A stretch of DNA of 64,000 bases from Anisakis pegreffii (GCA_035041965.1 JAPYMA010001893.1:1-64000); one strand, 5' to 3'; shown: positions 1-12,208, counted from the first letter of the stretch. The notes: a model not told the origin generated them from the sequence alone. Made by a program: numbers and translations.

Positions 1-546
1 TGATGAGAGACTTGAAAGACAGGCAAATGTATCTTCAAATAACGAATACCATCCTCAATTATCAATTTGTTCGACAACTTTTGTAATTCATACGTTCACT
101 CACCGCAGTCCTCAACCTCACTCACTTGAACCTATGTCCATGCTTCAGCTTCAGTATAAAGTTAGACCCGAGCCTGAATGGAGCTTATGAGACCTGAAGC
201 TGAGGCGGGTGAAGGCATAATGCTTAAAAATGACCTCGATTTCTTACCTTAGCAGACATACTCCTCGAGACGCAATATAGATCAAATGCGATTACCATTA
301 TCATTAAACTCACAACCGGCTTTAATAATCGACCGATCCGCACTCTACCGTAATATAACCCTTTCATTTTACGAACCAACCAACCAAACCAAACCATAAC
401 CCAAATCAATTCGTCGAACAATACTTGATGAAGGAAAGCATATCAGATGTGTAATTTATTTATCATAATTTGCAAAGTTTGTCACCTCACAACCGTTTTG
501 AAGGAAATTTGATGATGCAAATTTTGTTGCATCATTAAAAAGCATC

Positions 547-617
547 CGACCCAGGCAGGACTCGAACCTGAATTTCGCCTCCGGAGGGCGACGCCTTATC
601 CATTAGGCCACAGGGCC
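547..617 (-). tRNA. tRNA-Arg(CCG)-like, degenerate (left arm)
   Basis: The 71-nt sequence has the A-box and B-box signatures (TGGCCTAATGG and GGTTCGAGTCC). The anticodon stem TCGCC/GGCGA closes the loop CTCCGGA, which gives anticodon CCG (Arg, CGG codon). The D stem GCCT/AGGC is intact. The variable loop is two nucleotides shorter than in the right-arm copy, and the first pair of the T stem is T-C. The acceptor stem has a T6-T67 mismatch shared with the other copy. It may be a weak functional gene or a tRNA pseudogene. Confidence 0.7.
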
Positions 618-1741
618 TTCATAATTACCGTGTCAATGCAAGGCTCTTTGAATAACTAATAATTTTTCATGGCTTTTAAATAAGCGCCTCATTTCCATTA
701 CTATGTAGATATTTCTATCAGAGAGAGGCATCTATCAGAGAATATAATTTCACCTGAACAATGCCCTTAAGTTGCCGACATTAATACCTTGAAGTACCAT
801 ATTGTGCCTTACTCTACTATAACGCGAGTTCTAGATTGCGTCGTTAAAAGCAAAATTCTTACGATTCCCTTCTCCAGAAGCAATAATTCCATACAAGTGA
901 AATCCAAGTCAAAATCGAGCTATTGTGCATTCACTCATATCAGTGTTTGTTTACTTTTAGCTAATCAAAAGAATTAAATGAAAACTTTGCTAACAAATCA
1001 CCTCCCTAATGCAATAACTTTTCATTGGGTATCAAAAGAATTTAGATACTTTACAGACGATATTTCAAACGGTACCATAATGGATCACCTCTTAAAGAGA
1101 GCAATGATTCGAGTTAGTGCCCATCATATATTCAATAATGCTTGCTTTGTTTAACCGATCAAATAAACGCATTCTCAAATGAATATCAGCACAATCAATT
1201 CCCAGCCGATGTTACACAAAACCATTAGCAAGAGCAGAATGAAGGCTTAGGCAGCTTAATAGATAATCCATTAACTCTCACTTAAACCTTTCAGTAAATA
1301 ACAACAACAACGATTTCACTGAAAATTGATTATTCATACAGCAATCTATGAAATCGAATCATCCAAATGAAAAACAAATCGAAACAATCAAAGCCGTGCA
1401 TAAAAATAAATAAAATCACACGTCAGGTGTTCCATTTTACAACACTCAATTTTGATCACTATCAAATAACAACATTCAGAAAGTTGCAATCCTCAAATAC
1501 TTTGCCTCATCTCCAATCAGTTCTCTTATCGCATCCAGCTCAGCTCGTTCAGCTTCGAGTCCAACATGAATTACTACTCACTTTTGCTAGCACCAGATCA
1601 GCATGTATCATTACAGCGCAGATCTAAATGAAAATTCTGAATTTTGAAACTTATTTTCCAGCACAAAGTTTGCATCTTCGTCGAAAATGAGATAATTTTC
1701 CATGCGATTCCGTGCCTAATAACAAGTTAATTTTCAGGATA

Positions 1742-3333
1742 ATGAATCAACAATTGATCTTACTGCTCGCGACAATCCCTTTGATTGCATGCGGAGATGC
1801 GCCACCCAGAACAACAAGCGCTAAGGGAACATTGCTTTGCGGTGAGAAGCCATATGAGGATGCTCGAGTGCGACTGTATCGAATGAATTCTGAGGGTGCG
1901 CTTTCGCAAGGAACTATACAATTTTCATTCCATATATCATTATCTCCGTGAAGTATCAGACCATAAGTATCATGAACTTCGAAAAATTCACGGCACTTCT
2001 ACGCGAGCAATCATACCAAAGTGATAAAAATCCAGAAAATATCCCATGAATGTTGCCGTAGAAGAGGATCCCAGGTGATAATTTCAGAAAAGAGCATTTC
2101 GGCAACTAATGATTCGAAAAATTTCTTCCAGACAACAAAGAAATTCTGGATTATAAGGTGACCAGTTCGTCGGGAATGTTCCAAGTGGATGGCAATACCC
2201 AAGGACGACCCAAAAACGAGTCAATTATGACACCATTCGTTCGAATCTATCATAAATGTGATGAAAATCCACAGAAAGATGCAAGTTTCTGTTCAAATTC
2301 ACCTTTGAATCAATTCCTTTTCATTGTCCATTTGAATCAGAATCACCAAAGCCGATAACTTCGTATTCTAACGCCAAATCGCTCGTTAACCAAAATCTGG
2401 AAACGAGGATCGGAATTTCGGAACAGTGGAAAGCGCAACTAACATGCCACAATACTTGAGAGAGAAGCGGTTCAGGAAGACAGAAATTTCAAGCAACATT
2501 TACTAAATACTCGTAACTGGATTAAAGGATCAGCTACAAATGGCAAAATCAACTTCTCAGCAAAAAATGCGCAGGCGTTCAATGCTATTATGATCAAATG
2601 CAATTGCGATGAAATAAGTCAGTTGAAAACACTGTAAGGGCAAATTGCAACTCTTATCAGACTCGCGATTGAAGATAGCTTTCTTGCGATTGGTATAGCC
2701 ATGCGTGAAGATAGCAGTCAACTGATGTATCGTCAATTAAAAGAAGCGAAAAGTATCAGTGATATATGGAAAAGGATTAAATGGCTTAAATGAATTGAAT
2801 GGCATAATAATAATTGTATGGAAAGAAAAATCGAACGAAATAATCGAAAAATCAAAACCGTATGATAGTATTAGAGTCCAAAAAATACTGATTTAGTCGT
2901 TTTTCTGAAGTGTTAGTTGAAATTCAACATAAAGTCTTACAGCATCCGTCTGATGATAACAGCGATGAAATCAGCTGATCGTTAGCGACATTTTCCTTTC
3001 TGGTATCACACTATGATGAAATCATTTCAGTATAATGAAATCATTCCGTCTAACCGGAACTTCCGAATTATAGCTGGCACTTTGAGGCTTTTTAAAAAAA
3101 TAGTAATCCTCCCCTTCAGCTTTCAGAGTTTAGAATAGGAAACTAGGTTAAAGCCGACCAATAGAGTGCAGTAATTCATGCAATTTCAGCGCGGATTCCG
3201 ACGTTTCCAGATGCAGATTCCGGCAGAATTTGTGTTCAACGGTCGACTCGCAAAACAAGCGTTTGACCTTGGCTCTATGAACCTGCAACTGATCTTCCCT
3301 GGCGAGACAATGGAGAAAAATTTCCAGGAATAG
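1742..3333 (+). CDS. Transthyretin-like (TTL) secreted protein, left arm copy
   Basis: Three exons: 1742-1895, 2132-2280 and 3190-3333, totalling 447 nt or 148 aa. The protein opens with a hydrophobic signal peptide (about residues 1-17, ending in ACG), then shows the family landmarks GTLLCGEKPYEDARVRLYR, FVRIYHKCDENP and, at the C terminus, FDLGSMNLQLIFPGE. These match the nematode transthyretin-like family (PF01060), small secreted beta-sandwich proteins abundant in parasitic species; their ligands are mostly unknown. A TTTTCAG acceptor ends at 1737, five bases before the ATG, and suggests spliced-leader trans-splicing, which is why I take 1742 rather than the in-frame ATG at 1712. The second intron appears to begin GCAAGT (a GC-AG intron); this is the only nearby donor that keeps exon 3 in frame. 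Its 909-nt length holds a coding-like fragment. Confidence 0.88.
2443..2793 (+). pseudogene. Coding-like fragment inside the TTL second intron (left arm)
   Basis: One frame reads like protein for about 116 codons, with segments such as NARNAQ-type polar stretches, KINFSAKNAQAFNAIMIKC and MREDSSQLMYRQLKEAK. It is broken by a TAA at 2635-2637 and ends with TGA at 2791-2793; another TAA lies just upstream at 2440. The TAA lies in a GTAAGG context, and a 27-nt interval from there to a TATCAG would remove it in frame, but that is shorter than usual introns. I do not recognise the family. It may be a remnant of a gene nested or copied into the intron, or simply non-coding. Confidence 0.35.
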
Positions 3334-3982
3334 AATGTGTGACAGTATTCACGACGCTTCACCTGTCAGATCAAAACCAAAACGTTTCAAAACAAAACTT
3401 TCAGCGTATAACGACGAACAGAAAGCGTCCTTCCACATACTATCCAGTAATGAAAATAATTACCACCAATATGTAATGCCTTATGCGTATTTGTCTGTGA
3501 CAATAACAAAACAATAGCAATCAATGAATGAATAAACACTCATTAATGAACTGATCCACAACAAATCATGAATTGATCCATCATGAATTGATCCATCATC
3601 AGACGCAATGAATCGTTTCCCTATTGTATTCACATCCCAACGAAATAGTCTCCAATTGCATTCATTCACAATCGAATTTGCGACCGACCAATAATGCTTG
3701 CAGTTGCCACAGTAAAAATATATGTTCGGTGGATATGCAGTGGAAGTTTAATATAGTATTTATTACTCAGCTCTCTCTCAATATTATTCTTGACAATACC
3801 AACAATCGGTCAACTTGGCCTACAATATGTTCACACAACATTCAGTTCACAATAATCAGCAGCAATGATGAGTCACAATAGTTTCACAATATGAATGACT
3901 TTCACAATATCACAATGACGATTGAATTATTCTATCAACTATGACTTTACACTTGACGTCGACAATATCAACCATACATTTT

Positions 3983-4120
3983 CTAATACGAATCCGGAGC
4001 CTCGATCTTCAGCGTTCCATCCTTAAATACCTGCGGCTCACATCCATCCTGTAATTCATTGAATGTACTTTCTCATAACATTTTGTTGTTGATCAGCCTC
4101 TGCTCGTGGGAATCTTTTGC
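3983..4120 (-). other. Possible terminal exon or remnant (left arm)
   Basis: Mirror copy of the fragment at 7527-7664, with the same in-frame TGA and final TAG. Product not recognised. Confidence 0.25.
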
Positions 4121-7100
4121 CTGTAAGGTTTGAATTAAAGATATCAAGTACTTTGTTTGGGTTATATTTCAAATTCTTTAGATTTAGATTTTATGTTTTG
4201 AGAATGAGATGCTTGACTTGGTTACACCATTAAACAAATCACCAATTTCTATATTACAATATCATATTTCCTTAACACTCTGCATTCTTTTATTCTACCA
4301 AAAAGTGCATATGTTATCCGATAACTCTAGCGTACTTTCAAATGTGCTTCCAGTTCAGACACGACCAATTGATAAATCCATATGTAATCCGTTAATCTTA
4401 TATACTACTACCAGTTGCTATCAATCGGTTTTCCGCATAACATAAAGATTTCCGGATTCTTAGATGTTACGTATATCATCCGCCAGTGTAAAACGAGTGC
4501 ATACAAACATGAATAATGAGAATATTTTTACTGAATTCACTTCATTTGACCACAAAAATATTCACTATTCATTCATTTACAAGGAAAACGAAATGAAAAC
4601 ATTTCCAAACTTCAAAAACTCCAATCAAAAACGTCAGAAATGAGACAGTCGTAAAATTTGAACAAACATCAATGCAACGTAACGCAAAACGCAATGCAAT
4701 ATGTAAATGTCGACAATAGAAATGTAACATATTGTATGTATAATTTCAAATCAATCTGAACGAACAAAACTTGAAATTCGACAGAATATGAAAATCAAAA
4801 CCGAAAAATTCGATCGCCAATGAATCCAAACAGGTAAAGAATAAACGATCAATTAGTAACAAGAAGCATAATAATCAGACAACTCTCCAATCTCATTACA
4901 CCATTCAACATATTCAAACGTACCTGAACAAACTCTTATCGCATATCACACTTGAACTTCCTTGTCAACCCATCCAACAAACCCATTATGACGAATCACT
5001 CAAATCCTAAGTAAACTTACTTACATGCCCACGATTCTTTCAATCGAGAACCACTGCCATATAACAGACAACCGAAAAAAACCACAGTACAAAAAGCAAT
5101 CGCACTCTACCATTTAGCACCGTTATCGCAGCAAAAGCACTTATCAATTTATTTCCTCATTCTCACTTAATCACTTCCAATTTCCGCGGGTAAACAAAAA
5201 CCTACATAAAATCTTACTCACTAGCACATTACACTGTTCTCACCAAAATAAAACATAAAAATTATGGTTACATAAAATTATTTTAATTATACAACAACCG
5301 GAAACAAATACGTTACTATACATAAACTCTAAGTTAAACAATACGTAAGAAAGTAACTGAAATGAAACAAAACATATATCAGTAATTCGTAGTAAATAGA
5401 AATTATATGATAGCAATAAACCAGTCAGTATGTACCTTATAAGAGGCAAACAACAAAACCTTGAGCCACATTAATCAACTGATGAATGAATATAAACGAA
5501 TACCACCGGATAGTTTGGTAATAATAATGACGATAATAATAACAAACTAAAAACCATAGAATTTGGCTTAATCAACTGAATAAAATCGTCAATTACTACG
5601 AGACAACCACTCACTGGAAGTGTTACTATTCAAGTGAATTAACTCGAATGTTCCACGATAACGAAAAACACATCACAATCATTTTTCATCAATTCATACA
5701 ATACTCCATTGGTTCATATATACTAACACACCGCTTTAAAAGGGCACCTTATTGAAAAAGATAACTGAAAAATGCAAATATTCTACTTATTGAATTATGA
5801 ACCGTGAATTTTGATATATATATATATATATATCAAAATTCACGGTTCATAATTCAATAAGTAGAATATTTGCATTTTTCAGTTATCTTTTTCAATAAGG
5901 TGCCCTTTTTAAGCGGTGTGTTAGTATTTATGAACCAATGGAGTATTGTATGAATTGATGAAAAATGATCGTGATGTGTTTTTCGTTATCGTGGAACATT
6001 TGAATTAATTCACTTGAATAGTAATACTTCCAGTGAGTGGTTGTCTCGTAGTAATTGACGATTTTATTCAGTTGATTAAGCCAAATTCTATGGTTTTTAG
6101 TTTGTTATTATTATCGTCATTATTATTACCAAACTATCCGGTGGTATTCGTTTATATTCATTCATCAGTTGATTAATGTGGCTCAAGGTTTTGTTGTTTG
6201 CCTCTTATAAGGTACATACTGACTGGTTTATTGCTATCATATAATTTCTATTTACTACGAATTACTGATATATGTTTTGTTTCATTTCAGTTACTTTCTT
6301 ACGTATTGTTTAACTTAGAGTTTATGTATAGTAACGTATTTGTTTCCGGTTGTTGTATAATTAAAATAATTTTATGTAACCATAATTTTTATGTTTTATT
6401 TTGGTGAGAACAGTGTAATGTGCTAGTGAGTAAGATTTTATGTAGGTTTTTGTTTACCCGCGGAAATTGGAAGTGATTAAGTGAGAATGAGGAAATAAAT
6501 TGATAAGTGCTTTTGCTGCGATAACGGTGCTAAATGGTAGAGTGCGATTGCTTTTTGTACTGTGGTTTTTTTCGGTTGTCTGTTATATGGCAGTGGTTCT
6601 CGATTGAAAGAATCGTGGGCATGTAAGTAAGTTTACTTAGGATTTGAGTGATTCGTCATAATGGGTTTGTTGGATGGGTTGACAAGGAAGTTCAAGTGTG
6701 ATATGCGATAAGAGTTTGTTCAGGTACGTTTGAATATGTTGAATGGTGTAATGAGATTGGAGAGTTGTCTGATTATTATGCTTCTTGTTACTAATTGATC
6801 GTTTATTCTTTACCTGTTTGGATTCATTGGCGATCGAATTTTTCGGTTTTGATTTTCATATTCTGTCGAATTTCAAGTTTTGTTCGTTCAGATTGATTTG
6901 AAATTATACATACAATATGTTACATTTCTATTGTCGACATTTACATATTGCATTGCGTTTTGCGTTACGTTGCATTGATGTTTGTTCAAATTTTACGACT
7001 GTCTCATTTCTGACGTTTTTGATTGGAGTTTTTGAAGTTTGGAAATGTTTTCATTTCGTTTTCCTTGTAAATGAATGAATAGTGAATATTTTTGTGGTCA

Positions 7101-7526
7101 AATGAAGTGAATTCAGTAAAAATATTCTCATTATTCATGTTTGTATGCACTCGTTTTACACTGGCGGATGATATACGTAACATCTAAGAATCCGGAAATC
7201 TTTATGTTATGCGGAAAACCGATTGATAGCAACTGGTAGTAGTATATAAGATTAACGGATTACATATGGATTTGTCAATTGGTCGTGTCTGAACTGGAAG
7301 CACATTTGAAAGTACGCTAGAGTTATCGGATAACATATGCACTTTTTGGTAGAATAAAAGAATGCAGAGTGTTAAGGAAATATGATATTGTAATATAGAA
7401 ATTGGTGATTTGTTTAATGGTGTAACCAAGTCAAGCATCTCATTCTCAAAACATAAAATCTAAATCTAAAGAATTTGAAATATAACCCAAACAAAGTACT
7501 TGATATCTTTAATTCAAACCTTACAG
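4121..7526. other. Central non-coding part of the palindrome
   Basis: Both sides of the centre are AT-rich with many stops in all frames. The longest open frames (about 70-78 codons near 4209, 5240 and their mirrors) have low-complexity hydrophobic translations and no family signature. Apart from the (TA)n centre I see no gene, RNA or internal repeat here. Confidence 0.6.
5813..5834. repeat. (TA)n centre of the palindrome
   Basis: A run of alternating T and A flanked by TTTTG on the left and CAAAA on the right forms the exact symmetry centre, between 5823 and 5824. There is no unique spacer between the arms. Such a centre would extrude a cruciform easily and is typical of fold-back joints, real or artefactual. 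Confidence 0.95.
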
Positions 7527-7664
7527 GCAAAAGATTCCCACGAGCAGAGGCTGATCAACAACAAAATGTTATGAGAAAGTACATTCAATGAATTACAGGA
7601 TGGATGTGAGCCGCAGGTATTTAAGGATGGAACGCTGAAGATCGAGGCTCCGGATTCGTATTAG
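7527..7664 (+). other. Possible terminal exon or remnant (right arm)
   Basis: After a TTACAG acceptor at 7521-7526, one frame reads AKDSHEQRLINNKML, then a TGA, then ESTFNELQDGCEPQVFKDG and KIEAPDSY before a TAG at 7662-7664. It is more GC-rich than its surroundings and protein-like, but the in-frame TGA means it is an eroded exon or needs another splice. I find no convincing partner exon upstream; a short frame starting MGLLDGLTRKFK near 6661 is the only candidate. Confidence 0.25.
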
Positions 7665-8313
7665 AAAATGTATGGTTGATATTGTCGACGTCAAGTGTAA
7701 AGTCATAATTGATAGAATAAGTCAATCGTCATTGTGATATTGTGAAAGTCATTCATATTGTGAAACTATTGTGACTCATCATTGCTGCTGATTATTGTGA
7801 ACTGAATGTTGTGTGAACATATTGTAGGCCAAGTTGACCGATTGTTGGTATTGTCAAGAATAATATTGAGAGAGAGCTGAGTAATAAATACTATATTAAA
7901 CTTCCACTGCATATCCACCGAACATATATTTTTACTGTGGCAACTGCAAGCATTATTGGTCGGTCGCAAATTCGATTGTGAATGAATGCAATTGGAGACT
8001 ATTTCGTTGGGATGTGAATACAATAGGGAAACGATTCATTGCGTCTGATGATGGATCAATTCATGATGGATCAATTCATGATTTGTTGTGGATCAGTTCA
8101 TTAATGAGTGTTTATTCATTCATTGATTGCTATTGTTTTGTTATTGTCACAGACAAATACGCATAAGGCATTACATATTGGTGGTAATTATTTTCATTAC
8201 TGGATAGTATGTGGAAGGACGCTTTCTGTTCGTCGTTATACGCTGAAAGTTTTGTTTTGAAACGTTTTGGTTTTGATCTGACAGGTGAAGCGTCGTGAAT
8301 ACTGTCACACATT

Positions 8314-9905
8314 CTATTCCTGGAAATTTTTCTCCATTGTCTCGCCAGGGAAGATCAGTTGCAGGTTCATAGAGCCAAGGTCAAACGCTTGTTTTGCGAG
8401 TCGACCGTTGAACACAAATTCTGCCGGAATCTGCATCTGGAAACGTCGGAATCCGCGCTGAAATTGCATGAATTACTGCACTCTATTGGTCGGCTTTAAC
8501 CTAGTTTCCTATTCTAAACTCTGAAAGCTGAAGGGGAGGATTACTATTTTTTTAAAAAGCCTCAAAGTGCCAGCTATAATTCGGAAGTTCCGGTTAGACG
8601 GAATGATTTCATTATACTGAAATGATTTCATCATAGTGTGATACCAGAAAGGAAAATGTCGCTAACGATCAGCTGATTTCATCGCTGTTATCATCAGACG
8701 GATGCTGTAAGACTTTATGTTGAATTTCAACTAACACTTCAGAAAAACGACTAAATCAGTATTTTTTGGACTCTAATACTATCATACGGTTTTGATTTTT
8801 CGATTATTTCGTTCGATTTTTCTTTCCATACAATTATTATTATGCCATTCAATTCATTTAAGCCATTTAATCCTTTTCCATATATCACTGATACTTTTCG
8901 CTTCTTTTAATTGACGATACATCAGTTGACTGCTATCTTCACGCATGGCTATACCAATCGCAAGAAAGCTATCTTCAATCGCGAGTCTGATAAGAGTTGC
9001 AATTTGCCCTTACAGTGTTTTCAACTGACTTATTTCATCGCAATTGCATTTGATCATAATAGCATTGAACGCCTGCGCATTTTTTGCTGAGAAGTTGATT
9101 TTGCCATTTGTAGCTGATCCTTTAATCCAGTTACGAGTATTTAGTAAATGTTGCTTGAAATTTCTGTCTTCCTGAACCGCTTCTCTCTCAAGTATTGTGG
9201 CATGTTAGTTGCGCTTTCCACTGTTCCGAAATTCCGATCCTCGTTTCCAGATTTTGGTTAACGAGCGATTTGGCGTTAGAATACGAAGTTATCGGCTTTG
9301 GTGATTCTGATTCAAATGGACAATGAAAAGGAATTGATTCAAAGGTGAATTTGAACAGAAACTTGCATCTTTCTGTGGATTTTCATCACATTTATGATAG
9401 ATTCGAACGAATGGTGTCATAATTGACTCGTTTTTGGGTCGTCCTTGGGTATTGCCATCCACTTGGAACATTCCCGACGAACTGGTCACCTTATAATCCA
9501 GAATTTCTTTGTTGTCTGGAAGAAATTTTTCGAATCATTAGTTGCCGAAATGCTCTTTTCTGAAATTATCACCTGGGATCCTCTTCTACGGCAACATTCA
9601 TGGGATATTTTCTGGATTTTTATCACTTTGGTATGATTGCTCGCGTAGAAGTGCCGTGAATTTTTCGAAGTTCATGATACTTATGGTCTGATACTTCACG
9701 GAGATAATGATATATGGAATGAAAATTGTATAGTTCCTTGCGAAAGCGCACCCTCAGAATTCATTCGATACAGTCGCACTCGAGCATCCTCATATGGCTT
9801 CTCACCGCAAAGCAATGTTCCCTTAGCGCTTGTTGTTCTGGGTGGCGCATCTCCGCATGCAATCAAAGGGATTGTCGCGAGCAGTAAGATCAATTGTTGA
9901 TTCAT
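8314..9905 (-). CDS. Transthyretin-like (TTL) secreted protein, right arm copy
   Basis: This is the mirror image of the left-arm gene: exons 9905-9752, 9515-9367 and 8457-8314 on the minus strand, with the same signal peptide, cysteines, GC-AG second intron and stop. I saw no coding difference between the copies. Both transcripts run towards the palindrome centre, so their 3' ends face each other across about 5 kb. If the palindrome is real, the nematode has two near-identical TTL genes here; if it is an assembly artefact there is only one. Confidence 0.85.
8854..9204 (-). pseudogene. Coding-like fragment inside the TTL second intron (right arm)
   Basis: Mirror copy of the left-arm fragment, with the same internal TAA and terminal TGA. 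The stop is present in both arms, so it pre-dates their divergence or comes from the same source molecule. Confidence 0.33.
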
Positions 9906-11029
9906 TATCCTGAAAATTAACTTGTTATTAGGCACGGAATCGCATGGAAAATTATCTCATTTTCGACGAAGATGCAAACTTTGTGCTGGAAAATAAGTTT
10001 CAAAATTCAGAATTTTCATTTAGATCTGCGCTGTAATGATACATGCTGATCTGGTGCTAGCAAAAGTGAGTAGTAATTCATGTTGGACTCGAAGCTGAAC
10101 GAGCTGAGCTGGATGCGATAAGAGAACTGATTGGAGATGAGGCAAAGTATTTGAGGATTGCAACTTTCTGAATGTTGTTATTTGATAGTGAGCAAAATTG
10201 AGTGTTGTAAAATGGAACACCTGACGTGTGATTTTATTTATTTTTATGCACGGCTTTGATTGTTTCGATTTGTTTTTCATATGGATGATTCGATTTCATA
10301 GATTGCTGTATGAATAATCAATTTTCAGTGAAATCGTTGTTGTTGTTATTTACTGAAAGGTTTAAGTGAGAGTTAATGGATTATCTATTAAGCTGCCTAA
10401 GCCTTCATTCAGCTCTTGCTAATGGTTTTGTGTAACATCGGCTGGGAATTGATTGTGCTGATATTCATTTGAGAATGCGTTTATTTGATCGGTTAAACAA
10501 AGCAAGCATTATTGAATATATGATGGGCACTAACTCGAATCATTGCTCTCTTTAAGAGGTGATCCATTATGGTACCGTTTGAAATATCGTCTGTAAAGTA
10601 TCTAAATTCTTTTGATACCCAATGAAAAGTTATTGCATTAGGGAGGTGATTTGTTAGCAAAGTTTTCATTTAATTCTTTTGATTAGCTAAAAGTAAACAA
10701 ATACTGATATGAGTGAATGCACAATAGCTCGATTTTGACTTGGATTTCACTTGTATGGAATTATTGCTTCTGGAGAAGGGAATCGTAAGAATTTTGCTTT
10801 TAACGACGCAATCTAGAACTCGCGTTATAGTAGAGTAAGGCACAATATGGTACTTCAAGGTATTAATGTCGGCAACTTAAGGGCATTGTTCAGGTGAAAT
10901 TATATTCTCTGATAGATGCCTCTCTCTGATAGAAATATCTACATAGTAATGGAAATGAGGCGCTTATTTAAAAGCCATGAAAAATTATTAGTTATTCAAA
11001 GAGCCTTGCATTGACACGCTAATTATGAA

Positions 11030-11102
11030 GGCCCTGTGGCCTAATGGATAAAACGTCGCCCTCCGGAGGCGAAAACTGCAGGTTCGAGTCCTGCCTGGGT
11101 CG
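11030..11102 (+). tRNA. tRNA-Arg(CCG)-like, degenerate (right arm)
   Basis: This is the mirror copy, 73 nt long, with the same CCG anticodon and a perfect T stem GCAGG/CCTGC. Its D stem is broken: the 3' strand reads AAAC where the left copy has AGGC, losing two pairs. It shares the T6-T67 acceptor mismatch with the left copy. Each copy is damaged in a place where the other is sound, so neither is an obvious functional gene. Confidence 0.65.
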
Positions 11103-11648
11103 GATGCTTTTTAATGATGCAACAAAATTTGCATCATCAAATTTCCTTCAAAACGGTTGTGAGGTGACAAACTTTGCAAATTATGATAAATAAATTACAC
11201 ATCTGATATGCTTTCCTTCATCAAGTATTGTTCGACGAATTGATTTGGGTTATGGTTTGGTTTGGTTGGTTGGTTCGTAAAATGAAAGGGTTATATTACG
11301 GTAGAGTGCGGATCGGTCGATTATTAAAGCCGGTTGTGAGTTTAATGATAATGGTAATCGCATTTGATCTATATTGCGTCTCGAGGAGTATGTCTGCTAA
11401 GGTAAGAAATCGAGGTCATTTTTAAGCATTATGCCTTCACCCGCCTCAGCTTCAGGTCTCATAAGCTCCATTCAGGCTCGGGTCTAACTTTAAATTGAAG
11501 CTGAAGCATGGACATAGGTTCAAGTGAGTGAGGTTGAGGACTGCGGTGAGTGAACGTATGAATTACAAAAGTTGTCGAACAAATTGATAATTGAGGGTGG
11601 TATTCGTTATTTGAAGATACATTTGCCTGTCTTTCAAGTCTCTCATCA

Positions 11649-12208
11649 TATCACCTCAGTCTTGTCACTTAGATTGTCATATCAGTAAGTTTGTCGGTAC
11701 TTCAGATCATCGCAGATTTTTTGATTGGACGGGAATGCATATGTCAGTTCAGAGGTGAATATTATGATCTATGCTATCATTTGCCAGAGAATGGTTTAGT
11801 GCGTGGCAGAAGAATGAACTGTGACAGTTTGTCGATTATGAAGGACTTGAATTTGCTGGGTTAGTGTGGCGCAATTACTTTGGAGTTTGGGATTATATCG
11901 TTTCTTATCATCTTCTTTTGAGATGATGTTTAAGATTATTCAGATTGTTTTGTGATAGTCTTATAGCTGTCTTGATATGAAATCAAGTGACTGAGAATTC
12001 TCTTGGATGAAGGTCAGAGAGGTGTGGGTGGACGAATGATTTAGAAGGATTGATCGAGACTAAGCGGATTTTGAGCGATAAGTACATCAGTATGCTTCCA
12101 AAAACTGCTCATTTCTGCACAGCTGTGATAGGAGCATAATTCTTCGCACTTTTATCAGTGACAGTTATGTGGATTTCACATTGATAAGGATATGGTATAT
12201 TACTTTAG
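11649..12208. other. Unique sequence between palindrome and DUF1647 gene
   Basis: Single-copy sequence begins immediately after the right arm. I see no coding exon. It should contain the promoter of the downstream gene, but no recognisable motif stands out. Confidence 0.5.

Larger units (their letters stand above)
1..11648. repeat. 11.6-kb near-perfect spacer-less palindrome
   Basis: Bases from 1 to about 5823 recur as the reverse complement from about 5824 to 11648. Paired positions sum to 11647 between the centre and the tRNA-like locus and to 11649 outside it, so the only net length difference I see is 2 nt, inside the tRNA-like gene. I noticed about fifteen to twenty isolated substitutions (for example near left positions 57, 150, 949, 1454, 3925, 4371, 5627 and 5643), so the arms are roughly 99.5% identical. 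Everything annotated in one arm is present in the other on the opposite strand. The left arm runs to base 1 and may continue outside the window. It could be a real inverted duplication, two haplotypes joined at a fold-back, or a hairpin assembly artefact. Confidence 0.97.
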
